Positions 42,610 through 51,006 of a DNA stretch of 64,000 nucleotides are shown in pieces. Every line of letters starts with the position of its first letter. The first letter of the stretch is position 1. Source of the DNA: Actinomycetospora corticicola (lineage in GTDB: Bacteria; Actinomycetota; Actinomycetes; Mycobacteriales; Pseudonocardiaceae); assembly GCF_013409505.1 (NCBI RefSeq), contig NZ_JACCBN010000001.1, forward strand, positions 682,001 through 746,000, in the 5' to 3' direction. The position numbers and the translations under genes were made by a program. Below the pieces are notes generated by a model. That model was not told the DNA's origin and did no database searches. It saw only the letters and a program-made list of their open reading frames with translations.

Positions 42610-42627
42610 GTCCCCCGACGAGGGGAC
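42610..42627. promoter_or_regulatory. Conserved GTCCCC-GGGGAC dyad, copy 2
   Basis: GTCCCCCGACGAGGGGAC, the same as 41482-41499, in the gap between surface protein 2 (minus) and the pRiA4b-type gene (plus). In this copy it lies about 140 bp from the surface-protein start and about 30 bp before the divergent gene, so it could affect both. Confidence 0.55.
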
Positions 42628-42655
42628 GTCGTCGCCGGACGCGAGACTGTCGGGC

Positions 42656-43777
42656 GTGCAGACGAGGAGAGTTCGCATCCGACTCCAGGGCGTCGACCCC
42701 GTGGTCGAGCGGGTGCTGGACGTCCCGGCCCGGGCGACCCTTCCCGAACTGCACTTGCTCCTGCAGGCCGCGATGGGCTGGGTGAACGTCCACCTGCACG
42801 CCTTCGAGGTGGCCGGGGTCCGGTACGGACCCGCTGACGTCGACCAGCCCGACGACGCGGTCGACGAGTCGACCGCGTCCTTGCCGGCCCTCGGCGACCG
42901 GTTCGTCTACGAGTACGACTTCGGCGACGGCTGGACCCACGACGTCGAGGTCCTCGGCGTCGGCGGCGACGAGCCGGGCTGCGTCGACGGGCAGGGCGGC
43001 TGCCCGCTCGAGGACTGCGGCGGGCCGCACGGGTTCCAACGGCTCCGGGACGTGCTGGCCGACCCGCAGCATCCCGAGCACCAGGACGCGCTCGCCTGGG
43101 TCGGCGGGTCGCTGCCCGGGTTCGACCTCGCGGCGACCGACCGGCACCTGCGGCAGGTCGTCGGCGCGGTCCCGGAGAGCGTGCGGCTGCTCCTCGGCCT
43201 GCTCGACGGCGGGGTGAAGCCCACCGCGACCGGCCGGCTGCCCCGGACGGTCGTCCGCGCCATCCAGGAACAGCGACCGCAGTGGGCGTTCTACGAGAAG
43301 CCCGCGAGCCGCGAGGACGACCTGCGCCCGCTCGAGGAGCTGCACGCGATCCTCCGGAAGGTCCGCCTCGTCCGTGTCCAGAACGGCGTGCTGACGCCGA
43401 CCCGCGCGGCGTTCGACGACCTCGAGGTGATCCGGCGGCTGCGCGGGTGGCTCGAGACCGGGGACGCCTTCGTCGACCAGCTGGTCGTCGACGCGCTGGC
43501 CGTCATCCTCGCCCACGGCCCGATCGAGTCGTCAGAACTGGCGGCCCGGATCCTGGACCTCATCGGCCACGGGTGGACGGTGGACGGCGAGCCCGTGTCG
43601 GTCGACGACGTCCGGATGGAGTTCGCCGGCATGTCCGGGGCCCTGCAGGGACTGGACCAGATCGTCCTCGAGGACTGGCGCGAGTGGGCGGCAGGTCTGG
43701 CCACGCCGCTGCTGCCGGCCGCCGTCGGGATGGTCGCCGCCTGGAGCGAGCACTCGACCCAGCCGCACTACCGCTGA
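42656..43777 (+). CDS. Plasmid pRiA4b ORF-3 family protein
   Basis: A 373-residue protein. The N-terminal 170 residues match the pRiA4b ORF-3 family: VRIRLQGVDPVVERVLDVPA, LHLLLQAAMGWVNVHLHAF, YEYDFGDGWTHDVEV and CPLEDCGGPHGF. The C-terminal half is helical and not recognised. The family is widespread on plasmids, transposons and chromosomes, with no established function. The GTG start at 42656 gives VQTRRVRI; longer frames run antisense through surface protein 2. Divergent from surface protein 2 and convergent with the acyl-CoA operon. Confidence 0.82.
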   Translation: MQTRRVRIRLQGVDPVVERVLDVPARATLPELHLLLQAAMGWVNVHLHAFEVAGVRYGPADVDQPDDAVDESTASLPALGDRFVYEYDFGDGWTHDVEVLGVGGDEPGCVDGQGGCPLEDCGGPHGFQRLRDVLADPQHPEHQDALAWVGGSLPGFDLAATDRHLRQVVGAVPESVRLLLGLLDGGVKPTATGRLPRTVVRAIQEQRPQWAFYEKPASREDDLRPLEELHAILRKVRLVRVQNGVLTPTRAAFDDLEVIRRLRGWLETGDAFVDQLVVDALAVILAHGPIESSELAARILDLIGHGWTVDGEPVSVDDVRMEFAGMSGALQGLDQIVLEDWREWAAGLATPLLPAAVGMVAAWSEHSTQPHYR

Positions 43778-43787
43778 CCACCGACTC

Positions 43788-44825
43788 TCAGCGCACCAGC
43801 CCCCGCGAGATCGTCGGCCAGAAGGTATCCGCGCCACCGGCGGCGAGTGCGTGCCCCAGCTCGGCAGCCCACGAACGGCCGCCGCCCCACTCGTCGCGCC
43901 AGGACCACAGCCGGCGGGTGAGGACGCCCAGACCGAACTCGCGTGTCATGCCCATCGCCCCGGTCGCCTGGTGGGCGGCCGTCGCGACGGCACCGGCCAC
44001 GTCCGCGGCGACGGAGGCCGCGGCCGCCACGGCCAGGGGGTCGGGCTCGCCCTCGTCCCCGGCGCCGGCAGCGGCGGCGCCGACGGCCATCGCCGCGAGC
44101 TCGGTCTGCTCGGCGATCTGCACGAGGTGTGCGGCGACCGCGGGGAACCGGGCCACCGGCCGGCCGAACTGCTCCCGGTCCCCGGTGTAGCGCAGGGTCA
44201 GTTCCAGCACCGCCCGGGCGGCTCCCGCGATGAGCGCGGCCCGGGACAGGGCTCCGCGTCGTGCGAGTTCGTCGACGGCGATCGGGTCGACCGGAGCGAC
44301 TGCGGCGGGCCGCACGCCGGTCAGGTCCACGTGGTCCCGCGGCTCCCCGGCGAGGTTGCGGCCCGGCGTGACCACGCCCGTTCCGGGCTCCACCAGCACG
44401 ACGGTGCCCCCGTCGACGACCAGAGCCGACGCGGCGCTCCGACCCCACGGGACCCGGTCGACCGAGCCGACGAGCACCCCGTCGTCGAGAACGAGCCCGG
44501 GGGAGGGGGCCGTCGATAGCGGGCCGTCGGGCAGGCCGAGGCCCGCGCGGGCGAGCAGGCGTCCGGCGAGGAGACCCGTCTCGGCGACCGGGACGGGCGC
44601 AGCTGCGGCGCCGACCGCCTCCAGGACCGCGCAGGCCTGGGCCACCGAGCCTCCCGAGCCCCCGGCGGGCTCGGGGACCGAGACCGTCGTGAACCCGCCG
44701 TCGGCGAGCGCCGCCCACACGGTCGGCGCCCCGCCGTCCCGCTCGGCGTCCTCGAGGACGGCCGGAGAACAACGGCCGCGGAGCACGTCGGCCACGGCGT
44801 CACGGAGCTCGGTCGTGTCGCTCAT
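43788..44825 (-). CDS. Acyl-CoA dehydrogenase family protein (short, second subunit type)
   Basis: A 345-residue acyl-CoA dehydrogenase-like flavoprotein. ELTLRYTGDREQFGRPVARFPAV is the helical FAD/substrate region; AHQATGAMGMTREFGL is the C-terminal nucleotide-binding segment. It is shorter than usual and lacks an obvious catalytic Glu in the standard place, like partner subunits of heteromeric steroid- or branched-acyl dehydrogenases. The start overlaps the stop of the full-length paralogue (ATGA at 44822-44825), so a heteromer is likely. Last gene of the four-gene operon. Confidence 0.88.
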   Translation of the reverse strand: MSDTTELRDAVADVLRGRCSPAVLEDAERDGGAPTVWAALADGGFTTVSVPEPAGGSGGSVAQACAVLEAVGAAAAPVPVAETGLLAGRLLARAGLGLPDGPLSTAPSPGLVLDDGVLVGSVDRVPWGRSAASALVVDGGTVVLVEPGTGVVTPGRNLAGEPRDHVDLTGVRPAAVAPVDPIAVDELARRGALSRAALIAGAARAVLELTLRYTGDREQFGRPVARFPAVAAHLVQIAEQTELAAMAVGAAAAGAGDEGEPDPLAVAAAASVAADVAGAVATAAHQATGAMGMTREFGLGVLTRRLWSWRDEWGGGRSWAAELGHALAAGGADTFWPTISRGLVR

Positions 44826-45961
44826 CGGGCGCCTCCCCCGGTCAGGGCCTTCGCGGCGATACCGCGCAGCACCTCGGTCGTCCCGCCGCGCAACGTCCAG
44901 CTCGGAGCGTTGAGCACGCACTCGGCGAGCAGCTGCTGGAACATCGAGCCCCCGGGGTCGATCTCGCACGCGGCGATCTCCCGGACGGTCTCCACGGTCT
45001 GTTGCTCGAAGATCGTGCCGACGTCCTTCACCAGCGCCGCCTCCGTCGCGGGCGCCTCGCCCTCGTCGAGGGAGCGGGCCACGGCGAGGGAGAGCTGCCG
45101 GATCGACCACAGCCGGGCCGCGATCCGCCCGAAGGCCGTCGCCGCGGCGTCGTCGAGGTCCTTGCCGTGCTCGGCGAGGTAGTTGCGCAGCAGGCCGAGC
45201 ACCGAGAGGTAGCGGTCGGGCCCCGAGCGTTCGTGGGCGAGCTCGGCGGTCACCTGCGCCCAGCCCTGCCCGATCTCGCCGAGCACCCGGTCGTCCGGGA
45301 CGTGGACGCGGTCGAGGACCACCTCGTTGACGTGCAGCTCGCCGTCGATCAGCGGGATCGGCGACACGGTCACCCCGGGGGAGGAGAGGTCCACCACGAG
45401 CTGGGACAGCCCGCCGTGGCGGTTCTCGGAGGCCGAGGTCCGGCAGAGGACGACGAAGAAGTGGTTGAGGTGGGCGTTGGTCGTCCAGACCTTCGTGCCG
45501 CTGACCTCCCAGCCGCCGTCGACGCGGGTGGCGGTGGTCCGGACGGCGGCGAGGTCGGACCCGGCGTCGGGCTCGCTCATGCCGAGGGAGAAGAAGCACT
45601 CCCCGGCCGCGATGCGCGGGAGGAACCACCGGCGCTGCTCCTCGGTGCCGAAGCGCAGCAGTGCCGGCGCCGTCTGCCGTTCGGCGATCCAGTGCGCGGC
45701 GATCGGGGCGCCGGCGGCGAGCAGCTCCTCCACGACGAGGAAGCGCTGGACCGTGCTCGCGCCCGCCCCGCCGTACTGCCGCGGGATTGACATCCCCACC
45801 CAGCCCCGTGTGGCGAGGGCCCGGCTGAAGTCGGGATCGTGTCGTCCGCCCAGCCCCAGCCCGGGCCGGAAGTCGGCGGGCAGGGTCCCGTCGAGCCAGT
45901 CGCGGACCTCGTGGCGCAGCGCGTCCTCGGCGGCCGAGAGCGGGGTGGGGGTGAAGATCAC
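44822..45961 (-). CDS. Acyl-CoA dehydrogenase
   Basis: A 379-residue FAD-dependent acyl-CoA dehydrogenase with YGGAGASTVQRFLVVEEL, FFSLGMSEPDAGSDLAAVRT (substrate loop), WTTNAHLNHFF and the C-terminal TLRGGTTEVLRGIAAKAL. The GTG start overlaps the enoyl-CoA hydratase stop (GTGA). With the neighbouring short homologue, hydratase and acyl-CoA synthetase it forms a beta-oxidation-like set, probably for an unusual acid rather than ordinary fatty acids. Confidence 0.92.
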   Translation of the reverse strand: MIFTPTPLSAAEDALRHEVRDWLDGTLPADFRPGLGLGGRHDPDFSRALATRGWVGMSIPRQYGGAGASTVQRFLVVEELLAAGAPIAAHWIAERQTAPALLRFGTEEQRRWFLPRIAAGECFFSLGMSEPDAGSDLAAVRTTATRVDGGWEVSGTKVWTTNAHLNHFFVVLCRTSASENRHGGLSQLVVDLSSPGVTVSPIPLIDGELHVNEVVLDRVHVPDDRVLGEIGQGWAQVTAELAHERSGPDRYLSVLGLLRNYLAEHGKDLDDAAATAFGRIAARLWSIRQLSLAVARSLDEGEAPATEAALVKDVGTIFEQQTVETVREIAACEIDPGGSMFQQLLAECVLNAPSWTLRGGTTEVLRGIAAKALTGGGAR

Positions 45962-46704
45962 GACGGGTCCTCCTGGTGGCGGCGACGCTGCGACCACATC
46001 TGGGTCGCACGCTCGAACTCGAGGGCGGCGTCCCACGGCAGGGCGGGCGGGCCGAGCTCGGTGCGGAACGAGCGGACGGCCTGGCGGGCGAGGTGGGGGT
46101 CGGCGGCCGGACCGGCAGCCAGGGCGAGCGCGGTCGCCTCGACGTCCGCGTCGTCGACCGCGCGCCAGGCCAGACCGATCTCGGCAGCACGGGTGCCCTC
46201 GATCTCCTCCCCGAACAGGCCGAGAGCAGCCGTGGCCTCGCGGCCGGCGCTCCGCCCGGCGAGCGTGAAGAACCCGCCCCCGGGGTGCAGGCCGATGCGC
46301 AGGAAGCCCGCCAGCAGGCGGGCGTCGCGGGCGACGATTCGCAGGTCGGTGGCCAGGGCGAGGTTGATCCCGGCGCCGACAGCGGCACCGCGGACGGCGG
46401 CGATCGTCGGGACCGCGAGGGTGCCCACCCGCCGGAACGCTCCGTACACGGCGCCGGTGTCGCGGAAGGTCGCGTCCTCCGCCTGGTCGGCGCCGGGACG
46501 CCAGCCCCGTCGGTCGGCGCCGGAGCAGAACGTGCCACCCGCACCACGGACCACGGCTGCGCCCACCGCCGGGTCGGCGTCGACGGCGTCGCAGGCCTCG
46601 GCGAGCTCGCGGCCCATGGCCGGGGTGAGGGCGTTGCGGACCTCCGGGGCATCGACGGTGAGCAGCGCGACGCCGTCGGTCACCCCGAGTGAGATGCCGC
46701 CCAT
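45958..46704 (-). CDS. Enoyl-CoA hydratase/isomerase (crotonase fold)
   Basis: A 248-residue crotonase: VDAPEVRNALTPAMGREL, oxyanion-hole segments GTFCSGADRRGW and AAVRGAAVGAGINLALATDL, followed by FLRIGLHPGGG where the usual catalytic Glu pair is replaced by a Gly/His-rich stretch. This suggests a variant reaction (isomerase, hydrolase or lyase) rather than classical hydration. The ATG shares one base with the preceding stop (TGATG). Part of the acyl-CoA operon. Confidence 0.88.
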   Translation of the reverse strand: MGGISLGVTDGVALLTVDAPEVRNALTPAMGRELAEACDAVDADPAVGAAVVRGAGGTFCSGADRRGWRPGADQAEDATFRDTGAVYGAFRRVGTLAVPTIAAVRGAAVGAGINLALATDLRIVARDARLLAGFLRIGLHPGGGFFTLAGRSAGREATAALGLFGEEIEGTRAAEIGLAWRAVDDADVEATALALAAGPAADPHLARQAVRSFRTELGPPALPWDAALEFERATQMWSQRRRHQEDPS

Positions 46705-48764
46705 CAGGCACGCTCCAGCAGCACGTCGACGGCCACGGCCCCGTGGGTCCCGACGACGAGGGGATTCACTTCCAGCTCCTGCAGCCCGTCCGCCCCGGCG
46801 GCCCGGCTGATCCGGACGATCGCGTCGACGGCGGCCCCGACGTCCGCCGGAGGTGCTCCCCGGTGGCCGGCGAGCAGGGATCGGCAGCGCAGGGAGTCGA
46901 GCAGCGCGCGGGCGGTGTCGGCGGTGACCGGGGCCAGTGCGTGGGCCAGGTCGTGGTGGAGCTCGGTCTCGGTGCCACCCCGACCCACGGTGACCACCGG
47001 CGGCCAGTTGTCGCGCCCGCCGTCCACGGACACGAGCAGCTCGACGCCCGGCGGGACCATCTCCTGCACGAGCACGGCCTCCGCGCCGGGGACGCGGGCA
47101 AGCAGGGCAGCGGCCTCGTCCGCGGCGCCGGCCACGTCGACACCCAGCCGCACCGCCCCGGCCTCGGTCTTGTGCTCGAGCCCTGGGGCGACCGCCTTCA
47201 GCGCCGCGAGGCCACCCACCGCGGCGACCGCATCGGGGGCCTCGGCGGCCACCGGCACCCGTACCGACCGCGGCACCGGGACGCCGAGCGCGGTCACGAG
47301 GGACCAGGCGTCGTCGATCCGGGGAACGGGGGTGGCCGGAGCGGCCGGGGGAGCGGCCGCGGTCGCGGCGGCCGCCAGCACGCGAGTGGCGACGGCGATG
47401 GACGAGAACACCGGGACGCCGGCCGCGCGCAGGACCGCCCGTCCCTCGACGGTCGCGTCCTCGCCTGCCATCCACACCACGACCACGGGGGGCGCGTCGG
47501 CGGGCGCGTCCGCGACGGTCGCCGCGAGATCGGCCGCGAGCGCGCGGGCGGTCTCGCCGACCAGCATCGTCAGGATCACCATGACCGCGTCCACCGCGGG
47601 GTCGTCGCGGACGAGGGCGCAGACCTCCCCGAAGGCGCCGCCGCCGTCGTTGAACAGCTGCGCGGTCACGTCGACGGGGTTGGCGACCGAGCCGAAGGCC
47701 GGGACGCGGCGGGCGAGCTTCTCGCGGGTGGGTTCCGCCAGCTCGGGGACGGTGAGACCCACGTCCGCACACCGATCGACCGCGAGGATGCCCGCACCCC
47801 CGGAACTGGTGACCGCGGCGACGCGCGGGCCGCGCGGGCGGGTCTGGGTCCGCAGCAGGGTGGCGGCCGCGAGGAGCTCCTCGACGTCGTCGACGAGGAC
47901 CACACCGTGTTCGCGGGAGACGAGGTCGAAGGCGGTGCTCTCGGGCAGCATCGCGCCGGTGTGGGAGAGCGCGGCGCGGCGCCCGCTCTCGGTGCGGCCG
48001 CTGCGCAGGACGACGAGGGCGGTCCCGGCCGTGCGGGCCTCGGCGGCGAGGCGGACGTAGTCGGCGGGCCGGGGGAGGGCCTCGGCGTAGACGGCGAGCA
48101 CGTGCACGTCGGGATCGGCGACCAGGACCCGGGCGACCTCGGCGACGTCGACGTCGGCCTGGTTGCCGGTGCTCACCCAGGCGGTGAGGTCGAGCCCGCG
48201 GGAGGCGGCGACGTCGAGGACCGCGCCGCCGATCGCGCCGCTCTGACCGACGTAGGCGATGCCGCTGCTCCCCTCCAGCACGCGCTCACCCGCCGCGGTG
48301 AAGGTGGCGAAGAGGCGGCTGCGGGCGACGTAGAGGCCCTGGCAGTTCGGGCCGAGCAGGCGGACCCCGGCCCGGCGGGCGGCGTCGGCGAGCTCGGCCT
48401 GCGCCGCGACGCCGTCGCCCCCGACCTCGGCGAACCCGGAGGCGAACACGACCACGGCGGCGGCCCCGACCGCGCCCGCCTCCTCGACGGTGGCGATCGC
48501 GCGCTCGGCGGGCACCAGGGCGAGCACGAGGTCGACGGGGCCGGGCACGTCGGCGAGGCGGGGGTAGCAGGGCAGGCCGCCGAGCTCGTCGTAGCGCGGG
48601 TTGACCGGGAGCACCCGGCCCGCGAAGCCGCGGTCGCGCAGCCAGGCCAGGGGACGCGCCATTGGGTGGCCCTCGCGACCGGAGGCGCCGACGAGGGCGA
48701 CCGACCGGGGGTGCAGGACCCGACCCCAGTCGCCCGGGGCCGACTCTCGGGGACCTCGCTCCAC
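46704..48764 (-). CDS. ADP-forming acyl-CoA synthetase (CoA-binding plus ATP-grasp)
   Basis: A 686-residue fused enzyme: a CoA-binding domain (LHPRSVALVGASGREGHPM near the N-terminus), succinyl-CoA-synthetase-like ligase domains (GIAYVGQSGAIGGAVLD, ALSHTGAMLP with the phosphorylatable His) and a C-terminal ATP-grasp domain (ALKAVAPGLEHKTEAGAV, QEMVPPGVELLVSVD, LEVNPLVV). It activates an acid to acyl-CoA. The GTG at 48764 is chosen because AGGAGG lies six bases upstream; GTG 48767 is possible and the frame to 48836 is unlikely. First gene of the operon, divergent from the GntR regulator. Confidence 0.9.
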   Translation of the reverse strand: MERGPRESAPGDWGRVLHPRSVALVGASGREGHPMARPLAWLRDRGFAGRVLPVNPRYDELGGLPCYPRLADVPGPVDLVLALVPAERAIATVEEAGAVGAAAVVVFASGFAEVGGDGVAAQAELADAARRAGVRLLGPNCQGLYVARSRLFATFTAAGERVLEGSSGIAYVGQSGAIGGAVLDVAASRGLDLTAWVSTGNQADVDVAEVARVLVADPDVHVLAVYAEALPRPADYVRLAAEARTAGTALVVLRSGRTESGRRAALSHTGAMLPESTAFDLVSREHGVVLVDDVEELLAAATLLRTQTRPRGPRVAAVTSSGGAGILAVDRCADVGLTVPELAEPTREKLARRVPAFGSVANPVDVTAQLFNDGGGAFGEVCALVRDDPAVDAVMVILTMLVGETARALAADLAATVADAPADAPPVVVVWMAGEDATVEGRAVLRAAGVPVFSSIAVATRVLAAAATAAAPPAAPATPVPRIDDAWSLVTALGVPVPRSVRVPVAAEAPDAVAAVGGLAALKAVAPGLEHKTEAGAVRLGVDVAGAADEAAALLARVPGAEAVLVQEMVPPGVELLVSVDGGRDNWPPVVTVGRGGTETELHHDLAHALAPVTADTARALLDSLRCRSLLAGHRGAPPADVGAAVDAIVRISRAAGADGLQELEVNPLVVGTHGAVAVDVLLERA

Positions 48765-48850
48765 CACGGACCTCCTCGGCGACGACGCATCGGTGACGCG
48801 GTCCGCACCGTAGGCGGGCGACGGGCCGGGAGACAACGACGCACACGATT

Positions 48851-48863
48851 TCGTATCCGATCC
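48851..48863. promoter_or_regulatory. Putative GntR operator, copy 1
   Basis: TCGTATCCGATCC in the 154-bp gap between the acyl-CoA synthetase operon (minus) and the GntR gene (plus). It matches TTGCATCCAATCC at 49609-49621 in 10 of 13 positions, with ATCC repeated five bases apart in both. Position and similarity suggest a common operator. Confidence 0.45.
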
Positions 48864-48918
48864 TCACGGCGGTAGGGCCGGGGTGGCCGCTCGCTAGGCT
48901 GGTCGCGGGAGGTGGCGC

Positions 48919-49602
48919 ATGGGCGGGGTCGCACCGGACACCGCGCGGCGGGTCACGAGCGTCGCGCGCGTCATCGACGAGCTGCGGGTCATGCTGCGCA
49001 CCCGAGAGCTGGTCCCCGGCCAGCAGGTGCGCCAGGAGTCCCTCGCCGCCCGCCTCGGCGTCAGTCGCATCCCGGTGCGCGAGGCACTGAAGTCGCTCGA
49101 GGCCGAGGGCGTGATGCGTCACGAGCCGCACGTCGGCTACACCGTCGCCCGGCTCTCCGCCGACGAGCTCGCGCAGGTCTACCTCATGCGCCGCGCCCTC
49201 GAGACCGAGGTCCTGCGGGCCCTCCCGCGGCTGCGACCCGACCAGATCGCCGAGCTGACCAGCCTCAACGAGGCGATCGTCGCCGACGTCGACCGCACCG
49301 ACGTGGCCGCCATCGTCGCCGGCAACCGTGCCTTCCACTTCACGATGTTCGGGTTCTCCGGGCTCGACCTCGTGGTCGGCGAGATCGACCGGCTCTGGAC
49401 CCGCAGCGAGCCCTACCGGACCGTGCACCTCTACGACGCGGCCGGCCGCAAGCGGGTGGTCCGCGAGCACCGCAGGATGATCACCGCGCTGCGCCGGGGG
49501 GACACCGAGGGCCTCGTCGAGCTGATGAACGCGCACCGCGACATCACCGTGACCGACCTGCACGCCGCCCTCGGGCTGCCGAACCTGGCCCCGCCGTCGT
49601 AG
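48919..49602 (+). CDS. GntR-family regulator (FadR/FCD type)
   Basis: A 227-residue regulator. The N-terminal winged helix has QQVRQESLAARLGVSRIPVR with EALKSLEAEGVM; the C-terminal all-helical FCD domain includes YLMRRALETEVLRAL, NRAFHFTMFG and REHRRMITALRRGD, with His residues for metal-dependent ligand binding. It lies between the divergent acyl-CoA operon and the transporter/UGSC operon, and sites related to each other occur in front of both, so it probably represses both until an acid or acyl-CoA inducer appears. Confidence 0.93.
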   Translation: MGGVAPDTARRVTSVARVIDELRVMLRTRELVPGQQVRQESLAARLGVSRIPVREALKSLEAEGVMRHEPHVGYTVARLSADELAQVYLMRRALETEVLRALPRLRPDQIAELTSLNEAIVADVDRTDVAAIVAGNRAFHFTMFGFSGLDLVVGEIDRLWTRSEPYRTVHLYDAAGRKRVVREHRRMITALRRGDTEGLVELMNAHRDITVTDLHAALGLPNLAPPS

Positions 49603-49608
49603 ACGGAA

Positions 49609-49621
49609 TTGCATCCAATCC
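49609..49621. promoter_or_regulatory. Putative GntR operator, copy 2
   Basis: TTGCATCCAATCC, within a partial dyad (ATTG-catc-CAAT at 49608-49619), lies between the GntR gene and the transporter that heads the UGSC cluster. It is similar to 48851-48863. Confidence 0.45.
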
Positions 49622-49717
49622 ACTCTGGACGTGGCGCGTGTGACCCACCTAACCTCGCGTCCCGGGTGAGGTCGCCGCGCCGGAGCGTCGGTCCGCCCTC
49701 CCTCCGGGAGGCGCAAC

Positions 49718-51004
49718 ATGACGACGGAGCAACCAGCGGGAGCTCTGGCCGACCGGGTCGCCCCGCCCGAGTACACGCCCGGCGAACGGCACCGGATCCT
49801 CGGCGCGGCCTGCCTCGGCTGGGGCATGGAGTACTTCGACTTCATGCTCCCGACGCTCCTGGCGCCGCTGATCATGGCGCACTTCGGGGTGTCGGCCGGT
49901 GTCTTCAGCATCGCGATCGTCGGCCAGCTCATCGGCTCGGCGGTCGGCGGGCTGGTCTTCGGCTGGCTCGGTGACCGCTACGGGCGCCGTCGGACCCTGA
50001 TCTGGTCGATCATGATCTACTCGATCGCGACCGGCCTGGTCTTCTTCGCCCCGACCTTCGCCGTCTTCGTCGTCCTGCGGATCGTCGCCGGGATCGGGAC
50101 GGGCGGGGAGTGGGCCGTCGGGTTCGCGTGGCTCAACGAGGCGTGGTCGCCGAAGCGCCGCGGGCTCGGCGGCGGGCTGGTGCAGTCGTCGCTCTGGCCC
50201 GCGTACGCGCTGGCGATCCTCGTGTCGCAGCTCGTGCCCGACTGGCGTTACGCCTTCCTCGTCGGCGTGCTCCCCGCCCTCGCCTGCGTGTGGATCCGGT
50301 ACGCCTGCCGCGAGTCGCGCCAGTGGGAGGAGCTGCAGGCCCGCAAGGCCACCGGACGGCTCTCCGCCGACCTCGCCCGCACCGCCGCCCGCTCGCCCTG
50401 GCGCCAGCTCGTCGCCCGCGACAGCCTGCCCTTCGTCGGGCTCGGGCTGCTCGTCGCGTTCGGTGGGCAGTGGGTGCCGTACACGGCGACGACGTGGATG
50501 CCCTCGCTGCTCAAGACCGACCTCGGCTTCTCCACCGGCGACGCGAGCACCGTCCTCTACATCGCCTCGGCCATCTCCTTCGTCGGCTTCATCCTCGCGG
50601 GCTGGCTCTCGGACCTGCTCGGACGACGCCGGGTGTTCGTCGCGTTCGCCGGGCTCCAGACGATCGTGTTCGCGGTGATGCTGACGATCGCCGTCGGTGG
50701 GGGAGCGCTCGGCAGCTTCGTCTGGCTGTACCTGCTCTCCAGCCTCTTCCTCGGCTACTTCGGCATCTTCGGGGTCTGGTTCGGCGAGCTGTTCCCCACG
50801 CGTATCCGGTCGCTCGGCTCGGCCGCGGCCTACAACATCGGCCGCGGTCTCTCGGGCATCGGCACGCTCATCGGCGGCATCGTCGCCACCACGTCCGGCT
50901 ACGGCATCGCGGTCGGCATCGCGGTGTTCGGCGCCGCGATCGTCACGGTCGCGGCCCTGTTCCTGCGCGACCGGTCCGGTCGCGTCATCACGGCGGAGGA
51001 GTGA
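49718..51004 (+). CDS. MFS transporter of the UGSC cluster
   Basis: A 428-residue twelve-helix MFS protein with GWGMEYFDFMLPTLLAPL at helix 1 and GWLGDRYGRRRTLIWS at loop 2/3, resembling the sialate/aromatic-acid symporter group. ATG 49718 has GGGAGG upstream. Its stop overlaps GTG 51001 and the next gene follows directly, so uptake and the selenoprotein cluster are in one operon. The substrate is unknown but is presumably what the cluster processes. Confidence 0.9.
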   Translation: MTTEQPAGALADRVAPPEYTPGERHRILGAACLGWGMEYFDFMLPTLLAPLIMAHFGVSAGVFSIAIVGQLIGSAVGGLVFGWLGDRYGRRRTLIWSIMIYSIATGLVFFAPTFAVFVVLRIVAGIGTGGEWAVGFAWLNEAWSPKRRGLGGGLVQSSLWPAYALAILVSQLVPDWRYAFLVGVLPALACVWIRYACRESRQWEELQARKATGRLSADLARTAARSPWRQLVARDSLPFVGLGLLVAFGGQWVPYTATTWMPSLLKTDLGFSTGDASTVLYIASAISFVGFILAGWLSDLLGRRRVFVAFAGLQTIVFAVMLTIAVGGGALGSFVWLYLLSSLFLGYFGIFGVWFGELFPTRIRSLGSAAAYNIGRGLSGIGTLIGGIVATTSGYGIAVGIAVFGAAIVTVAALFLRDRSGRVITAEE

Positions 51005-51006
51005 CG

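Noticed and set aside
44826..46652. Extension of the acyl-CoA dehydrogenase frame to 954 residues
   Set aside because: It overlaps two real genes in another frame; the true start is the ATGA junction at 44825.
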